A DNA stretch of 64,000 bases from Limobrevibacterium gyesilva (GCF_025989185.1 NZ_JAPDNT010000019.1:17703-81702), one strand, 5' to 3'; counted from the first letter of the stretch, positions 10,658-19,873 are shown. A program made the numbers and translations. The notes: generated by a model not told the origin, from the sequence alone.

Positions 10658-11344
10658 ATGGAACGGCATTCTCTCGTACAAGCAATTCACGCGATTGAAA
10701 GCGAGTTGGAGATCGAGATTGCTGATCGAGCAGAGATCGTTCGCGAGGCATACCACCTTAGACATCAGGTGTATTGCGTAGAGCGGGGATATCTTACTGG
10801 TTCTGCTGGACTTGAGGTCGATGAATTCGACCTGCGGGCACGCCAGGCCGTGCTGCGCAGCCGTCAGACAGAGGAAGTCCTGGGAACCGTCCGCCTGGTG
10901 CTTCCGGCCGTCGAGACGCCCGACGACAGCTTCCCGATGCAGCGAGTCTGCGCGTGGTCGATCCTGCGGCCGCATGTGCCCCTGACGTCGACGGCCGAGA
11001 TCTCCCGCTTCGCCATCTCGAAACAGCGGCGGGCCGGCACGTCGACACTGCTCATGCGGCTCAAGTTGATGCAGGGCATCGTCCGGCTGAGCTCCGAACT
11101 GAACCTGACCCACTGGTGCGCCGTCATGGAACCCAGCCTGCTCCGCCTGTTGCAGATGACGTACATCGACTTCCAGCCGGCCGGTCCCGTCGTGGATTAT
11201 CACGGGCCGCGCCAGCCATGCTTCAACAGCATCCGCACCGTCCTGGAGCGGATTGGCAGCGAATGCCCCGATCTCTGGCAGTTCCTGACCGAGGGTGGAC
11301 GGCACTACCCATGGAGCCGGAAGCGCGAACTGGCTGCGGCCTGA
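10658..11344 (+). CDS. PEP-CTERM/exosortase-associated N-acyltransferase (AHL-synthase/FeeM-like)
   Basis: A 228-residue GNAT-fold protein. The N-terminal motif REAYHLRHQVYCVERGYL is the hallmark of the exosortase-associated acyltransferase family, related to LuxI-type autoinducer synthases and FeeM N-acyl amino acid synthases. These transfer an acyl group from an acyl carrier protein to an amine. The acidic VDEFDLRARQAVL and the beta-strand LGTVRLVLP with the following EISRFAIS match the GNAT core (roughly residues 45-115). The ATG at 10658 has AGGAGG 7 bp upstream. The product is unknown: an N-acyl amino acid, a signal, or a lipid precursor for the PEP-CTERM system are all possible. The nearby ThiF-nitroreductase fusion could act on the same product. 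Confidence 0.82.
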   Translation: MERHSLVQAIHAIESELEIEIADRAEIVREAYHLRHQVYCVERGYLTGSAGLEVDEFDLRARQAVLRSRQTEEVLGTVRLVLPAVETPDDSFPMQRVCAWSILRPHVPLTSTAEISRFAISKQRRAGTSTLLMRLKLMQGIVRLSSELNLTHWCAVMEPSLLRLLQMTYIDFQPAGPVVDYHGPRQPCFNSIRTVLERIGSECPDLWQFLTEGGRHYPWSRKRELAAA

Positions 11345-11529
11345 TCCCCTTCCGGCCTGAACCTCCCCCGGCGTGAGCCTTTCCCCACCCTGACCGCCGG
11401 CGCTGCGCGCCGCGGCCGGCCTCGCCGATCGCTGCGTGCCGGCATTGATCGCCGGCGCGGCGGGTGCGATGAAGCGGGGCGACGCACCCGCGCGCCGCGG
11501 GCAAGGCAAACAAATCGATGGGGGGCTGG

Positions 11530-12699
11530 ATGACGCGCATACGCATGGTCCTGGCCGCAATGGCCACCTTGATGCTGGCGGGCACGGCGGAGGCGCAGCA
11601 GACCGTCAGGATCGGCCTGATTCTGCCGATGACCGGTCCGTTCCAGTCCACCGGCCGCCAGATCGACGCCGCAGTGAAGCTGTATATGCAGCAGCACGGG
11701 GACAGCGTCGCCGGGCAGAAGATCGAGGTGATCCTGCGTGACGACGCGGGCGTGGCCGACACCACGCGGCGCCTGGCGCAGGAACTGGTGGTGCGCGACA
11801 AGGTGGCCGTGCTGGCCGGATTCGGCCTGACGCCGCTGGCCATGGCGACGGCGCCGATCGCCACCCAGGCCAAGGTGCCGATGGTGGTGATGGCCGCGGC
11901 CACCTCGTCGATCACGCAGCAATCCCCGTTCGTGGTGCGCACCGCCCAGGTGGTGGCGCAGCCGGCCGTGGCCATCGCCGACTGGGCGCTGCAGAACGGG
12001 GTGAAGCGGGTGGTCTCGCTGGTGAGCGACTACGGCCCCGGCTACGACGTGGAGAAGTGGTTCAACGACCGCTTCAGGCAGGGCGGCGGGGAGGTTCTGG
12101 CGGCCTTGCGCGTGCCCCTGGCGAACCCCGATTTCGCGCCGTTCCTGCAGCGCGCCGCCGACGCCAAGCCCGATGCGCTGTTCGCCTTCGTGCCGTCCGG
12201 GGTGGGCAGCATCCTGGCAAAGCAGTTCGTGGAGCGCGGGCTGGACAAGTCGGGCATCCGCTTCATCGCCACCGGCGACGTGACCGACGACGACATCGTG
12301 AACGCCATGGGCGATGTGGTGCTGGGGATGGTGACGTCCGGCCCGTATTCGGCCGCCCATCCGTCGGACACGAACAAGGCCTTCATCCAGGCGTTCGAGA
12401 AGGCCAACAACGGCATGCGGCCGAACTTCATGGCCGTGTTCGGCTATGACGGCATGCACGCGATCTATGCCGCGCTGGAGAAGACCAAGGGCGGCATCGA
12501 TGGCACGGCCCTGGTGGAGGCGATGAAGGGCCTGTCCTGGGAGAGCCCGCGTGGCCCGATAATGATCGACCCACAGACGCGCGACGTGGTGCACAACCTG
12601 TACATCCGCAAGGTCGAGAAGGTGGATGGCGCGCTGTACAACGTTGAATTTGCGACTTTCCCGATGATGAAGGACCCGGCCAAGGCGGCGCAGCCCTGA
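11530..12699 (+). CDS. livK: Branched-chain amino acid-type ABC transporter, substrate-binding protein
   Basis: Periplasmic type I (LivJ/LivK family) binding protein, 389 residues. The signal peptide MTRIRMVLAAMATLMLAGTA is followed by QQTVRIGLILPMTGPFQSTG, the family start. The ATG at 11530 is preferred over one at 11518 because GGGGG precedes it at 11521-11525 and the signal peptide then starts cleanly. It is the first gene of a five-gene importer cassette. Binding-protein families of this kind take branched amino acids, amides, aromatic acids or short carboxylates. The adjacent tcuAB-type genes make a carboxylate or amide ligand possible, but the ligand cannot be read from sequence. Confidence 0.88.
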   Translation: MTRIRMVLAAMATLMLAGTAEAQQTVRIGLILPMTGPFQSTGRQIDAAVKLYMQQHGDSVAGQKIEVILRDDAGVADTTRRLAQELVVRDKVAVLAGFGLTPLAMATAPIATQAKVPMVVMAAATSSITQQSPFVVRTAQVVAQPAVAIADWALQNGVKRVVSLVSDYGPGYDVEKWFNDRFRQGGGEVLAALRVPLANPDFAPFLQRAADAKPDALFAFVPSGVGSILAKQFVERGLDKSGIRFIATGDVTDDDIVNAMGDVVLGMVTSGPYSAAHPSDTNKAFIQAFEKANNGMRPNFMAVFGYDGMHAIYAALEKTKGGIDGTALVEAMKGLSWESPRGPIMIDPQTRDVVHNLYIRKVEKVDGALYNVEFATFPMMKDPAKAAQP

Positions 12700-12729
12700 C
12701 CTGACGCTGCCGGGGCCGCCGGGCGGACC

Positions 12730-13590
12730 GTGCTGACCAACCTGTTCGACGGCGTCGCCTACGGCATGCTGCTGTTCGTGCTCGCCTGCGGGCTGTCCGT
12801 GACGCTGGGGTTGATGAATTTCATCAACCTCGCGCACGGGGCGTTCGCCATGGCGGGCGGCTATGTCGCGGCGTATTGCGTGAACCGGCTCGGGGCGCCG
12901 TTCCTCGCCGGCCTGCCGCTGGCCTTCGTCGCCAGCGCCCTGACCGGCGTGGTGCTGGAGCGCACGCTGTACGTGCACGTGTATGGGAAAAGCCATCTGG
13001 ACCAGGTGCTGTTCACCATCGGCCTGGTATTCATGTCCGTCGCCGCCGTGGATTTCGTGCAAGGCTCGCAGCAGCAGTTCATCGCGTTGCCGGCGTTCCT
13101 GCGGAGCCGGTTCGAGGTGCTCGGGGTTTCGATCGGCGCCTATCGCCTGCTGATCATCGGCATCTGCGGCGCGCTGGCGCTGGCATTGCAGCTCGCGCTG
13201 ACCCGCACCCGCTTCGGCAGCCGGCTGCGCGCGGCGGTCGATGATCCGCGGGTGGCGCGCGGCCTGGGCATCAATGTCGACGCCATCTTCATGGTGACCT
13301 TCGCCGTGGGCTCCGGGCTGGCCGGGCTGGGCGGGGCGTTGGGGGCGGAGATCCTGGGGTTGGATCCGTCGTTCCCGCTGAAGTTCATGGTGTATTTCCT
13401 GATCGTGGTGACGGTGGGCGGGGCGTCCAGCATCATCGGGCCGTTCCTTGCCTCGATCCTGCTCGGGGTGGCCGACGTCGCCGGCAAGTACTACGTGCCG
13501 GAAGCCGGCGCCTTCGTGATCTACACGGTCATGATCGTGGTGCTGCTGTGGCGGCCGCAGGGGCTGTTCGCACCCAGGCTGGCACGATGA
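12730..13590 (+). CDS. livH: LivH-type ABC permease
   Basis: Inner-membrane permease of a branched-chain amino acid-type importer, 286 residues with about eight helices. The motif LGLMNFINLAHGAFAMAGGY is the LivH signature, and GLGINVDAIFMVTFAVGSGLAG the EAA-like coupling region. It starts at GTG 12730, 30 bp after the binding-protein gene. Its stop overlaps the livM start (ATGA at 13587-13590). Confidence 0.93.
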   Translation: MLTNLFDGVAYGMLLFVLACGLSVTLGLMNFINLAHGAFAMAGGYVAAYCVNRLGAPFLAGLPLAFVASALTGVVLERTLYVHVYGKSHLDQVLFTIGLVFMSVAAVDFVQGSQQQFIALPAFLRSRFEVLGVSIGAYRLLIIGICGALALALQLALTRTRFGSRLRAAVDDPRVARGLGINVDAIFMVTFAVGSGLAGLGGALGAEILGLDPSFPLKFMVYFLIVVTVGGASSIIGPFLASILLGVADVAGKYYVPEAGAFVIYTVMIVVLLWRPQGLFAPRLAR

Positions 13591-14579
13591 ACGCGGCGCA
13601 CCGTGCCAGCGCCGCCGCCGCCCTGGCGGCCGCCACGCGGTGGCGGCCGGCAGAATTCGTCTTCTGGGCCGCAGCGGCCGCAAGCTGGTTCCTGCTGCCC
13701 GACCAATACCTGCTGCTGAACGAGGTGGCGATCTTCGGCCTGTTCGCGCTGTCGCTCGATCTCGCGCTGGGCTATGGCGGCATCGTCTCGCTGGGGCATG
13801 CGGCGTTCTTCGGCTTCGGCGCCTATCTGGCGGGGTTGCTGGCGAAATGGGGTATCGGCGACCCGTTGCTGGGGCTGGCGGCGGCCGGCGTCGCCTCGAT
13901 GCTGCTGGGGTTCGCCACGAGCTTCCTGGTGCTGCGCGGGTCCGACCTCACGCGCATCATGGTCACGCTCAGCGTCTCGCTGGTGCTGTTCGAGGTGGCG
14001 AACCGGCTGACCTGGCTCACCGGCGGCGCCGACGGGCTGCAGGGCGTAGTGATGGCGCCGATCCTCGGGCGGTTCGAGTTCGATATGTTCGGGCGCGTGG
14101 GCTATGCCTACAGCCTGAGCGTGCTGTTCGTGCTGTTCCTGATCGCGCGGCGCATCATGTCCTCGCCGTTCGGCCTGTCGGTGCGCGCGGTGAAGGGCAA
14201 CGCACTGCGCACCGCCGCCATCGGCATTCCCGTCACCGGGCGGCTCGTGGCCATCTACACGCTGGCCGCCGCCTATGCCGGCATCGCCGGCGCGCTGCTG
14301 GCGCAGAGTACGCAGTTCGTGTCGCTGGACGTGCTGGCCTTCCACCGTTCCGCCGACGTGCTGCTGATGCTGGTGATCGGCGGCGTCGGCTATCTCTATG
14401 GCGGCATCGTCGGCGCGCTGCTGTTCAAGGTGATGCAGGACTGGCTGTCCGGACTGACGCCGCAATACTGGCAGTTCTGGATCGGGCTGCTGCTGGTTCT
14501 GCTGGTGGTGGTGGGACGCGAGCGCATCTTCGGCTGGCCGCTGGCGCTGTGGCGGCGCGTGGCCGGACGGCGCGCATGA
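13587..14579 (+). CDS. livM: LivM-type ABC permease
   Basis: Second permease of the importer, 330 residues. The LivM signature LGYGGIVSLGHAAFFGFGAYL is present at about residues 60-80, with the coupling-helix motif AVKGNALRTAAIGIPV later. The N-terminus is Ala-rich (MNAAHRASAAAALAAATRW) before the first helix. The start at 13587 is fixed by its 4-bp overlap with livH. The end overlaps the ATPase gene (ATGA, 14576-14579). Confidence 0.93.
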   Translation: MNAAHRASAAAALAAATRWRPAEFVFWAAAAASWFLLPDQYLLLNEVAIFGLFALSLDLALGYGGIVSLGHAAFFGFGAYLAGLLAKWGIGDPLLGLAAAGVASMLLGFATSFLVLRGSDLTRIMVTLSVSLVLFEVANRLTWLTGGADGLQGVVMAPILGRFEFDMFGRVGYAYSLSVLFVLFLIARRIMSSPFGLSVRAVKGNALRTAAIGIPVTGRLVAIYTLAAAYAGIAGALLAQSTQFVSLDVLAFHRSADVLLMLVIGGVGYLYGGIVGALLFKVMQDWLSGLTPQYWQFWIGLLLVLLVVVGRERIFGWPLALWRRVAGRRA

Positions 14580-15328
14580 GCGTGGTGCTGGAGACCATCG
14601 GCCTGCATCGCCGCTTCGGCGGCCTGGCCGCGACCAGCGACGTGTCGCTGCAACTGCAGCGCGGCGCGCGCCACGCGCTGATCGGGCCGAACGGCGCGGG
14701 CAAGACCACGCTGATCAACCTGCTGACCGGCGTGCTGCGCCCTTCCGCCGGGCGCATCCTGCTGGACGGCGCCGACATCACGGCGCTGCGGCCGGACCAG
14801 CGGGTGCGGCGCGGACTGGTGCGGACGTTCCAGATCAACCAGCTTTTCCCCGAGCTGACGCCGTTGATGACGGTGGGGCTGGCGATTTCGCGCCGGCTTG
14901 GCCTCGACACGCAGGTCTGGCGCCGCATCGGCACAAGCGGCGACGTCGTCGATCAGAGCGTCGAGATCCTAGAACGCTTCGGGCTGGTGGAGGCGATGAA
15001 CCAGCCCACCGGCGCGCTGCCCTATGGCCGCCAGCGCCTGCTGGAGATTGCGGTGGCGGTCGCCTGCGGCCCGCGTGTGCTGCTGCTGGACGAACCTGCG
15101 GCGGGGGTGCCCGAGGGCGAGCGTGATGGCATCCTGGCCGGTGTGGCGGCCCTGTCGGCCGACGTGACGGTGCTGCTGATCGAGCACGACATGGACCTGG
15201 TGTTCCGCTTCGCCGAGCGCATTTCCGTGCTGGTGGGCGGCGCGCTGCTGGTCGAGGGCACGGCCGCCGAGATCGCCGCCGATCCCCGTGTGCGAGCGGT
15301 CTATCTGGGCGACGCGGCGCATGACTGA
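14576..15328 (+). CDS. livG: LivG-type ABC ATPase
   Basis: Nucleotide-binding subunit, 250 residues. Walker A GPNGAGKTT, the LivG-type signature LPYGRQRLLEIAVA in place of LSGGQ, and Walker B LLLDEPAAGVPEGE are all visible. The last reads GVPEGE where classical LivG has GLNPXE, a variant known in this transporter group. It is translationally coupled to livM and overlaps livF by 8 bp. It lacks the C-terminal extension of some LivG proteins. Confidence 0.93.
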   Translation: MSVVLETIGLHRRFGGLAATSDVSLQLQRGARHALIGPNGAGKTTLINLLTGVLRPSAGRILLDGADITALRPDQRVRRGLVRTFQINQLFPELTPLMTVGLAISRRLGLDTQVWRRIGTSGDVVDQSVEILERFGLVEAMNQPTGALPYGRQRLLEIAVAVACGPRVLLLDEPAAGVPEGERDGILAGVAALSADVTVLLIEHDMDLVFRFAERISVLVGGALLVEGTAAEIAADPRVRAVYLGDAAHD

Positions 15329-16031
15329 CATCCTCGCCATCGAGGGCCTGTCGGCAGGCTATGGCGCGGCGGTGGTGCTCTCGGACGTGTCGCTCTCATT
15401 GCCGCAGGGCCAATCGCTGGCCCTGCTGGGGCGCAACGGCATGGGCAAGACGACGCTGCTGACCAGCATCGTCGGCCTGACGCGCCATTTCGGCGGCAAC
15501 GTGCGCCTGGGCGGGCGGGACATCACGCGGCTGCGGCCGGAGCAGCGCGCGGCGGCAGGCATCGGCTGGGTGCCGCAGGAGCGCAACATCTTCCGCTCGC
15601 TGACCGTGGAGGAGAACCTGACGGCGGTGGCGCGGCCGGGGCAGTGGGATGTCGCGCGGGTCTACGCCGTGTTCCCGCGCCTGCGCGAACGCCGCCGCAA
15701 CATGGGCAACCAGTTGTCCGGCGGCGAGCAGCAGATGCTTGCGATCGGCCGCGCCCTGGTGCTGAATCCGCGGCTGCTGCTGCTGGACGAACCCACCGAG
15801 GGGTTGGCACCGATCATCGTGGCCGAACTGCTGGCCGTGCTGCGGCGGCTGACGCGCGAGGAGGGCCTGTCCGCGGTGATCGTCGAGCAGCACGCGCGCA
15901 AGGTGCTGGATGTGACCGACCAGGCGGTGATCCTGGAACGCGGTGGCGTGGCGCATGCCGGCCCCAGTGCGGCGTTGCAGGCGGATGCCGGGCTGCTGGA
16001 GCGCACCCTGGGCGTGGCCGGGCGCCGCTGA
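15321..16031 (+). CDS. livF: LivF-type ABC ATPase
   Basis: Second nucleotide-binding subunit, 236 residues, from ATG 15321 inside the end of livG. Motifs: Walker A GRNGMGKTT, the LivF segment GWVPQERNIFRSLTVEENL, signature QLSGGEQQMLAIGRAL and Walker B LLLDEPTEGLAP. It completes the LivKHMGF cassette and ends 14 bp before the convergent TcuB-type gene, so the cassette stops here. Confidence 0.93.
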   Translation: MTDILAIEGLSAGYGAAVVLSDVSLSLPQGQSLALLGRNGMGKTTLLTSIVGLTRHFGGNVRLGGRDITRLRPEQRAAAGIGWVPQERNIFRSLTVEENLTAVARPGQWDVARVYAVFPRLRERRRNMGNQLSGGEQQMLAIGRALVLNPRLLLLDEPTEGLAPIIVAELLAVLRRLTREEGLSAVIVEQHARKVLDVTDQAVILERGGVAHAGPSAALQADAGLLERTLGVAGRR

Positions 16032-16045
16032 TCAAGCGGCTGTCG

Positions 16046-17125
16046 TCAACGCTCCATGGCCGCACGCAGCAGGGCGGCGCTGCGGTGGATGCCGTGGACG
16101 AACTTGCTGTAGGGCAGCATCAGGAACAGCGCCAGGACGAAGCCCAGATGCACCGCCAGCGCCACCCCCATGGCGCCGGTGGCGCGCAATGCCAGCAGCA
16201 CCAGCCCGGTCAGCGCCACCATCAGCAACAGGAACAGCAGCGCGTATTCGCCGCCGAGCAGGGCGCGCGCGGCGGGTGCTGGGTCGGCGATCACTTTCAT
16301 CCAGATCAGCCCGAACGTGCCCACTACCATGCCCAGCCCGCCCAGCGTGCCCAGGATCACTGGCGCGCTCAGCAGCGAATACGGCGCGACCCAGCCCAGG
16401 AAATGATGGAACACCGTGGCGACCGAGGTCGAGGCGAAGCACAGCATGAAGCCGTAGAACATGGCGTGGTGCAGCCATTTGCGTACGCCCGAGAAGGATT
16501 CGTCCGGGTAGTTGCAACCGTCGCCGCCGCCGCCGAGATTCTTCAGCGTCAGTGCATCGCGAACCGCCTGCAGGAGGGGTTTGCCGCGGGGTGAGCCGGC
16601 ACCGGCGTCACGCCAGAAATTGACCGCCGACATCGCCAGCGCCAGCAGCGCATACAGGAACGTCGCACTGGCAACCCAGACCATGACGGAATAGGGGATC
16701 ACCGCGAAGAAAGCGCCCGGCCCGGTATGCGTGCCCGTCAGCACGCCGGGCGACTGCAGCAGGGCGGTCAGCACCAGCACCAAGGCCACCCCCATGGCCG
16801 CGACCAGCGAGACCACGGTGCCATTGCGCTTCAACAACCGCGCCAGCGGTTGCGGCCAGGCATATTGCTCGTAGCTCTCGGCCCGGACCTCCGCGAACGA
16901 CTTCGGCAGATTGATGCCGAACTCGTGCGGCGGCGCATACTGGCACGCATAGAAGCAGCCGCGGCAGCCATGGCAGAGATTGGCGAGATAGCTGAGATCG
17001 GCGGCAGCGAACTCGCGGCGCAGCTCCATCGCCGGGAACACCGCGCAGAAACCCTCGCAATAGCGGCAGGCGTTGCAGATCTCCATGGCCCGCCGCGCAT
17101 CGGCGACCGCCTCAGTTTCGCGCAT
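16046..17125 (-). CDS. tcuB: TcuB-like Fe-S/membrane electron-transfer protein
   Basis: A 359-residue protein of the CitB/TcuB family that reoxidises the flavin of TcuA and passes electrons to the membrane. The N-terminal part has two cysteine clusters (CNACRYCEGFC and CHGCRGCFYAC) for Fe-S clusters. The rest has about six membrane helices with histidines (HHAMFYGFMLCFAS, FHHFLGW) suited to haem b. It starts 14 bp inside the end of tcuA, so the two form an operon. In Salmonella TcuAB oxidises tricarballylate to cis-aconitate. The substrate here may differ, since tcuC and tcuR are absent. Confidence 0.85.
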   Translation of the reverse strand: MRETEAVADARRAMEICNACRYCEGFCAVFPAMELRREFAAADLSYLANLCHGCRGCFYACQYAPPHEFGINLPKSFAEVRAESYEQYAWPQPLARLLKRNGTVVSLVAAMGVALVLVLTALLQSPGVLTGTHTGPGAFFAVIPYSVMVWVASATFLYALLALAMSAVNFWRDAGAGSPRGKPLLQAVRDALTLKNLGGGGDGCNYPDESFSGVRKWLHHAMFYGFMLCFASTSVATVFHHFLGWVAPYSLLSAPVILGTLGGLGMVVGTFGLIWMKVIADPAPAARALLGGEYALLFLLLMVALTGLVLLALRATGAMGVALAVHLGFVLALFLMLPYSKFVHGIHRSAALLRAAMER

Positions 17126-18509
17126 GTTTCGCCGCCTCCTGCCCCGCGATGCGGCCGAACACCGTGCCGATCGTCATGCCGAACCCCGCCAGATAGCCGC
17201 GCCCCAGGATGTTGCCGGCCATGATCTCGCCGGAGGCGAACAGGTTGGCGCTGGGCCGGCCGTCCTGCATGAGCACCCGCGCCTGCTCGTTCACCTTCAC
17301 GCCGAGATAGGTGAAGGTGATGCCCGGGCGCAGCGGATAGCCATAGAACGGCGGCTCGTCGATACGCCGCGCCCAGTGCGTCTTCGGCGGCGTCAGGCCA
17401 TCGGTGCGGCAATCATCCAGCGAGCGGTCGTTGAACGTGCCCGGCTGCACGGCGGCGTTGTACTGCGCCACGGTGTCCTGCAGCACCGCGGCGTCCAGCC
17501 CGAGCCGTTGCGCGAGCTCACCCAGCGTGTCGGCACGGATGGCGGGGAAGACCGACGGCATGAACAGCGAGAACGCCTTCGCATCGCAGACGGAATAAGC
17601 GATCTGGCTGGGCTGCTGGGCGATCAGCCGGCCCCAGATGGCGTAGCGTTTGGGCCAGACATCCTCGCCCTCGTCGTAGAACCGCTTGCCGTCCTTGTTG
17701 ACGACGATGCTGAACGGCACCGAATCCAGCCGGGTCGCGATGCCGCCGTCGAATTTCGGCGAGCGTGCATCGAGTGCGACGGCATGGAACTGGGTGGGAT
17801 CGCCAATCGGCATCACGCCCTGGTCCAGCAGATTCTTCAGCACCACGCCCTTCGCATAGGGCGTGCCGCGGATGACGAAGTTGTCCACCGCGTCGCCCCA
17901 GTATTGCCGCATCCAGTCGAGGTTGCCCTGGAAACCGCCGGACGAAGCGACCACGCATTTCGCGCGCACCGTCTCCGGAAAGCCGCGGCAGACGATCTCG
18001 GCGGCGCGCACGAAGCCGTCGTCCAGCCGCAGGGCGCGCACTTCGGTGTCGTACAGCACGTCCACGCCGATGCGCTCGGCGGTGGCGTAGTAGGCGTTCA
18101 CCAGCGCCTTGCCGCCGCCCAGGAAGAATGCATTGGTGCGCGACAGGCTCAGCGTGCCCGTCAGCGAGGGCTGGAAGCGCACGCCGCAGGCCTCCATCCA
18201 CGGCGTGACCTGGGCGCTGGCACGGATGGTCATGCGGGCCAGCTGCTCGTCGGTATTGCCGCCCGTCACGCGCAGCAGGTCGTCCCAGTACTCGTCCTCC
18301 AGGTAGGAGTCCGTCAGCACCTTGGTCGGGCCTTCGTGCATGGCACGGAAATTGCGCGTGTGACGGCTGTTGCCGCCACGGAATGCTTTCGGCGCGTGCT
18401 CCAGCAGCAGCACGCTGGCTCCGGCCTCGCGCGCCGTTACGGCGGCGCACAGGGCCGCGTTGCCGCCGCCGACCACCAGCACGTCATAGGTTCTCGTCAG
18501 ATCGACCAT
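17112..18509 (-). CDS. tcuA: TcuA-like FAD-dependent tricarballylate dehydrogenase
   Basis: FAD-dependent oxidoreductase of the fumarate reductase/tricarballylate dehydrogenase family, 465 residues. The dinucleotide motif YDVLVVGGGNAALCAA begins at residue 8 and the C-terminal FAD contact LFASGEIMAGNILGRGYLAG is typical of TcuA. The reading frame is open further upstream, but ATG 18509 (MVDLTRTYDVL) is chosen because the Rossmann motif follows directly. It overlaps tcuB by 14 bp. Next to a Liv-type importer and an amidohydrolase it probably belongs to a small carboxylate or amide catabolic unit. Confidence 0.87.
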   Translation of the reverse strand: MVDLTRTYDVLVVGGGNAALCAAVTAREAGASVLLLEHAPKAFRGGNSRHTRNFRAMHEGPTKVLTDSYLEDEYWDDLLRVTGGNTDEQLARMTIRASAQVTPWMEACGVRFQPSLTGTLSLSRTNAFFLGGGKALVNAYYATAERIGVDVLYDTEVRALRLDDGFVRAAEIVCRGFPETVRAKCVVASSGGFQGNLDWMRQYWGDAVDNFVIRGTPYAKGVVLKNLLDQGVMPIGDPTQFHAVALDARSPKFDGGIATRLDSVPFSIVVNKDGKRFYDEGEDVWPKRYAIWGRLIAQQPSQIAYSVCDAKAFSLFMPSVFPAIRADTLGELAQRLGLDAAVLQDTVAQYNAAVQPGTFNDRSLDDCRTDGLTPPKTHWARRIDEPPFYGYPLRPGITFTYLGVKVNEQARVLMQDGRPSANLFASGEIMAGNILGRGYLAGFGMTIGTVFGRIAGQEAAKHARN

Positions 18510-18637
18510 CGCGGCCGCACGCCCCACCTTGCTTCCTGGACGATTGGGGTGTGCACCGGACGCATGGAAGTGGCAAGGGCCCGGTGTGACAAGCACGGGT
18601 CGCATCGGGCAGGATGCGCCGACAACAGGAGGTGGGC

Positions 18638-19873
18638 ATGACATCCTACGTATTCGGCGGCGGACGATTCCTGGATCCGCGCCAGGACGCGCTGCTGGAG
18701 GGCATCGAGGTCCTGGTCGAGAACGGCCTGGTCAAGGAGGTTTCCGACCGGCCCATCCACGCCGCCTCGGCCCAGCGCATCGACCTGCGCGGCCGCACGC
18801 TGATGCCCGGCCTGATTGACGCGCATATCCACATCGTGCTGACCGAGGTGAACCTGCAGCTGCTGTCCGACGTGCCGCTGACGTTGCTGGCGGCGAAGGG
18901 CTCCACCTCCATGCGGGCGATGCTGATGCGCGGCTTCACCACGCTGCGCGACACCGGTGGCGCCGATTACGGCATGAAGGCCGCGGTGGAGCAGGGGCAT
19001 TTCATCGGCCCGCGCCTGTTCATCGCCGGCGCGCCGCTGAGCCAGACCGGCGGGCATGCCGACCACCGCAAGCGCACCCAATCCGCCTTCGCCTGCGCCT
19101 GCTGCAGCGGCCTGTCCTGGACCGCGCGGGTGGCGGATGGCGTGCCCGACGTGATCAAGGCGGCGCGCGACGAACTGCGCAAGGGGGCCGACCACATCAA
19201 GATCATGGTGTCCGGTGGCGTGGCCTCGCAGGCCGATCCGCTGGAAAGCCTGCAATACCGCATGGATGAGATCGAGGCCGCGGTGGAGGAGGCGGTGCGC
19301 TGGGGCAGCTATGTCTGCGCCCATGCCTACAGCGCCAAGGCCATCGAGCGTGCGGTGCGCGGCGGCGTGCGCACGATCGAGCACGGCAACCTGATCGACG
19401 CGCCGACCGCGAAGCTGATGGCCGAGAAGGGCGCCTATATTGTGCCCACGCTGGTCGCCTACGACGCGCTGAAGCGCCGCGGCGGAGAGTATGGCCTGTC
19501 GGACTACAGCCTCGCCAAGAACGAAATGGTGCTGCAGGGCGGGCTGCGTTCGCTGGAGCTGTGCCGTGCGGCAGGGGTGAAGATCGGCTTCGGCAGCGAT
19601 CTGCTGGGCCAGCTGCAGAACGACCATTGCAACGAGTTCACCATCCGCGGCGAAGTGATGCGGCCGCAGGAAGTGATCCGGTCAGCCACCCTCGTGAACG
19701 CCGAGATCGTCCGCCAGGAAGGCAAGCTTGGCGAGCTGATCCCGGGCGCTCACGCCGATCTGCTGGTGGTCGACGGTGATCCCTACGCCGACCTTTCCGT
19801 GTTCCTCGGCGACGGCCTGCGCATGCCCGCGATCATGCTCGGCGGGCGTTTCGTGAAGAACCAGTTGCACTGA
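18638..19873 (+). CDS. Metal-dependent amidohydrolase (imidazolonepropionase-like)
   Basis: Amidohydrolase-superfamily enzyme, 411 residues. The metal motif LIDAHIH gives H63 and H65. The probable carbamylated lysine is in ADHIKIMVSGG, and the active-site Asp in GFGSDLLG near residue 325. The C-terminal composite domain HADLLVVDGDPYADLSVF closes the small beta-sandwich begun by residues 1-55. The start at ATG 18638 follows AGGAGG (18628-18633). This family includes prolidase-like and cyclic-amide hydrolases, so the substrate is open. It is divergent from tcuAB and overlaps the convergent protease gene by 41 bp. Confidence 0.83.
   Translation: MTSYVFGGGRFLDPRQDALLEGIEVLVENGLVKEVSDRPIHAASAQRIDLRGRTLMPGLIDAHIHIVLTEVNLQLLSDVPLTLLAAKGSTSMRAMLMRGFTTLRDTGGADYGMKAAVEQGHFIGPRLFIAGAPLSQTGGHADHRKRTQSAFACACCSGLSWTARVADGVPDVIKAARDELRKGADHIKIMVSGGVASQADPLESLQYRMDEIEAAVEEAVRWGSYVCAHAYSAKAIERAVRGGVRTIEHGNLIDAPTAKLMAEKGAYIVPTLVAYDALKRRGGEYGLSDYSLAKNEMVLQGGLRSLELCRAAGVKIGFGSDLLGQLQNDHCNEFTIRGEVMRPQEVIRSATLVNAEIVRQEGKLGELIPGAHADLLVVDGDPYADLSVFLGDGLRMPAIMLGGRFVKNQLH

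Noticed and set aside
11305..13683. 792-codon minus-strand frame across the liv genes
   Set aside because: His/Gln/Arg-rich shadow of high-GC genes with good motifs on the plus strand.
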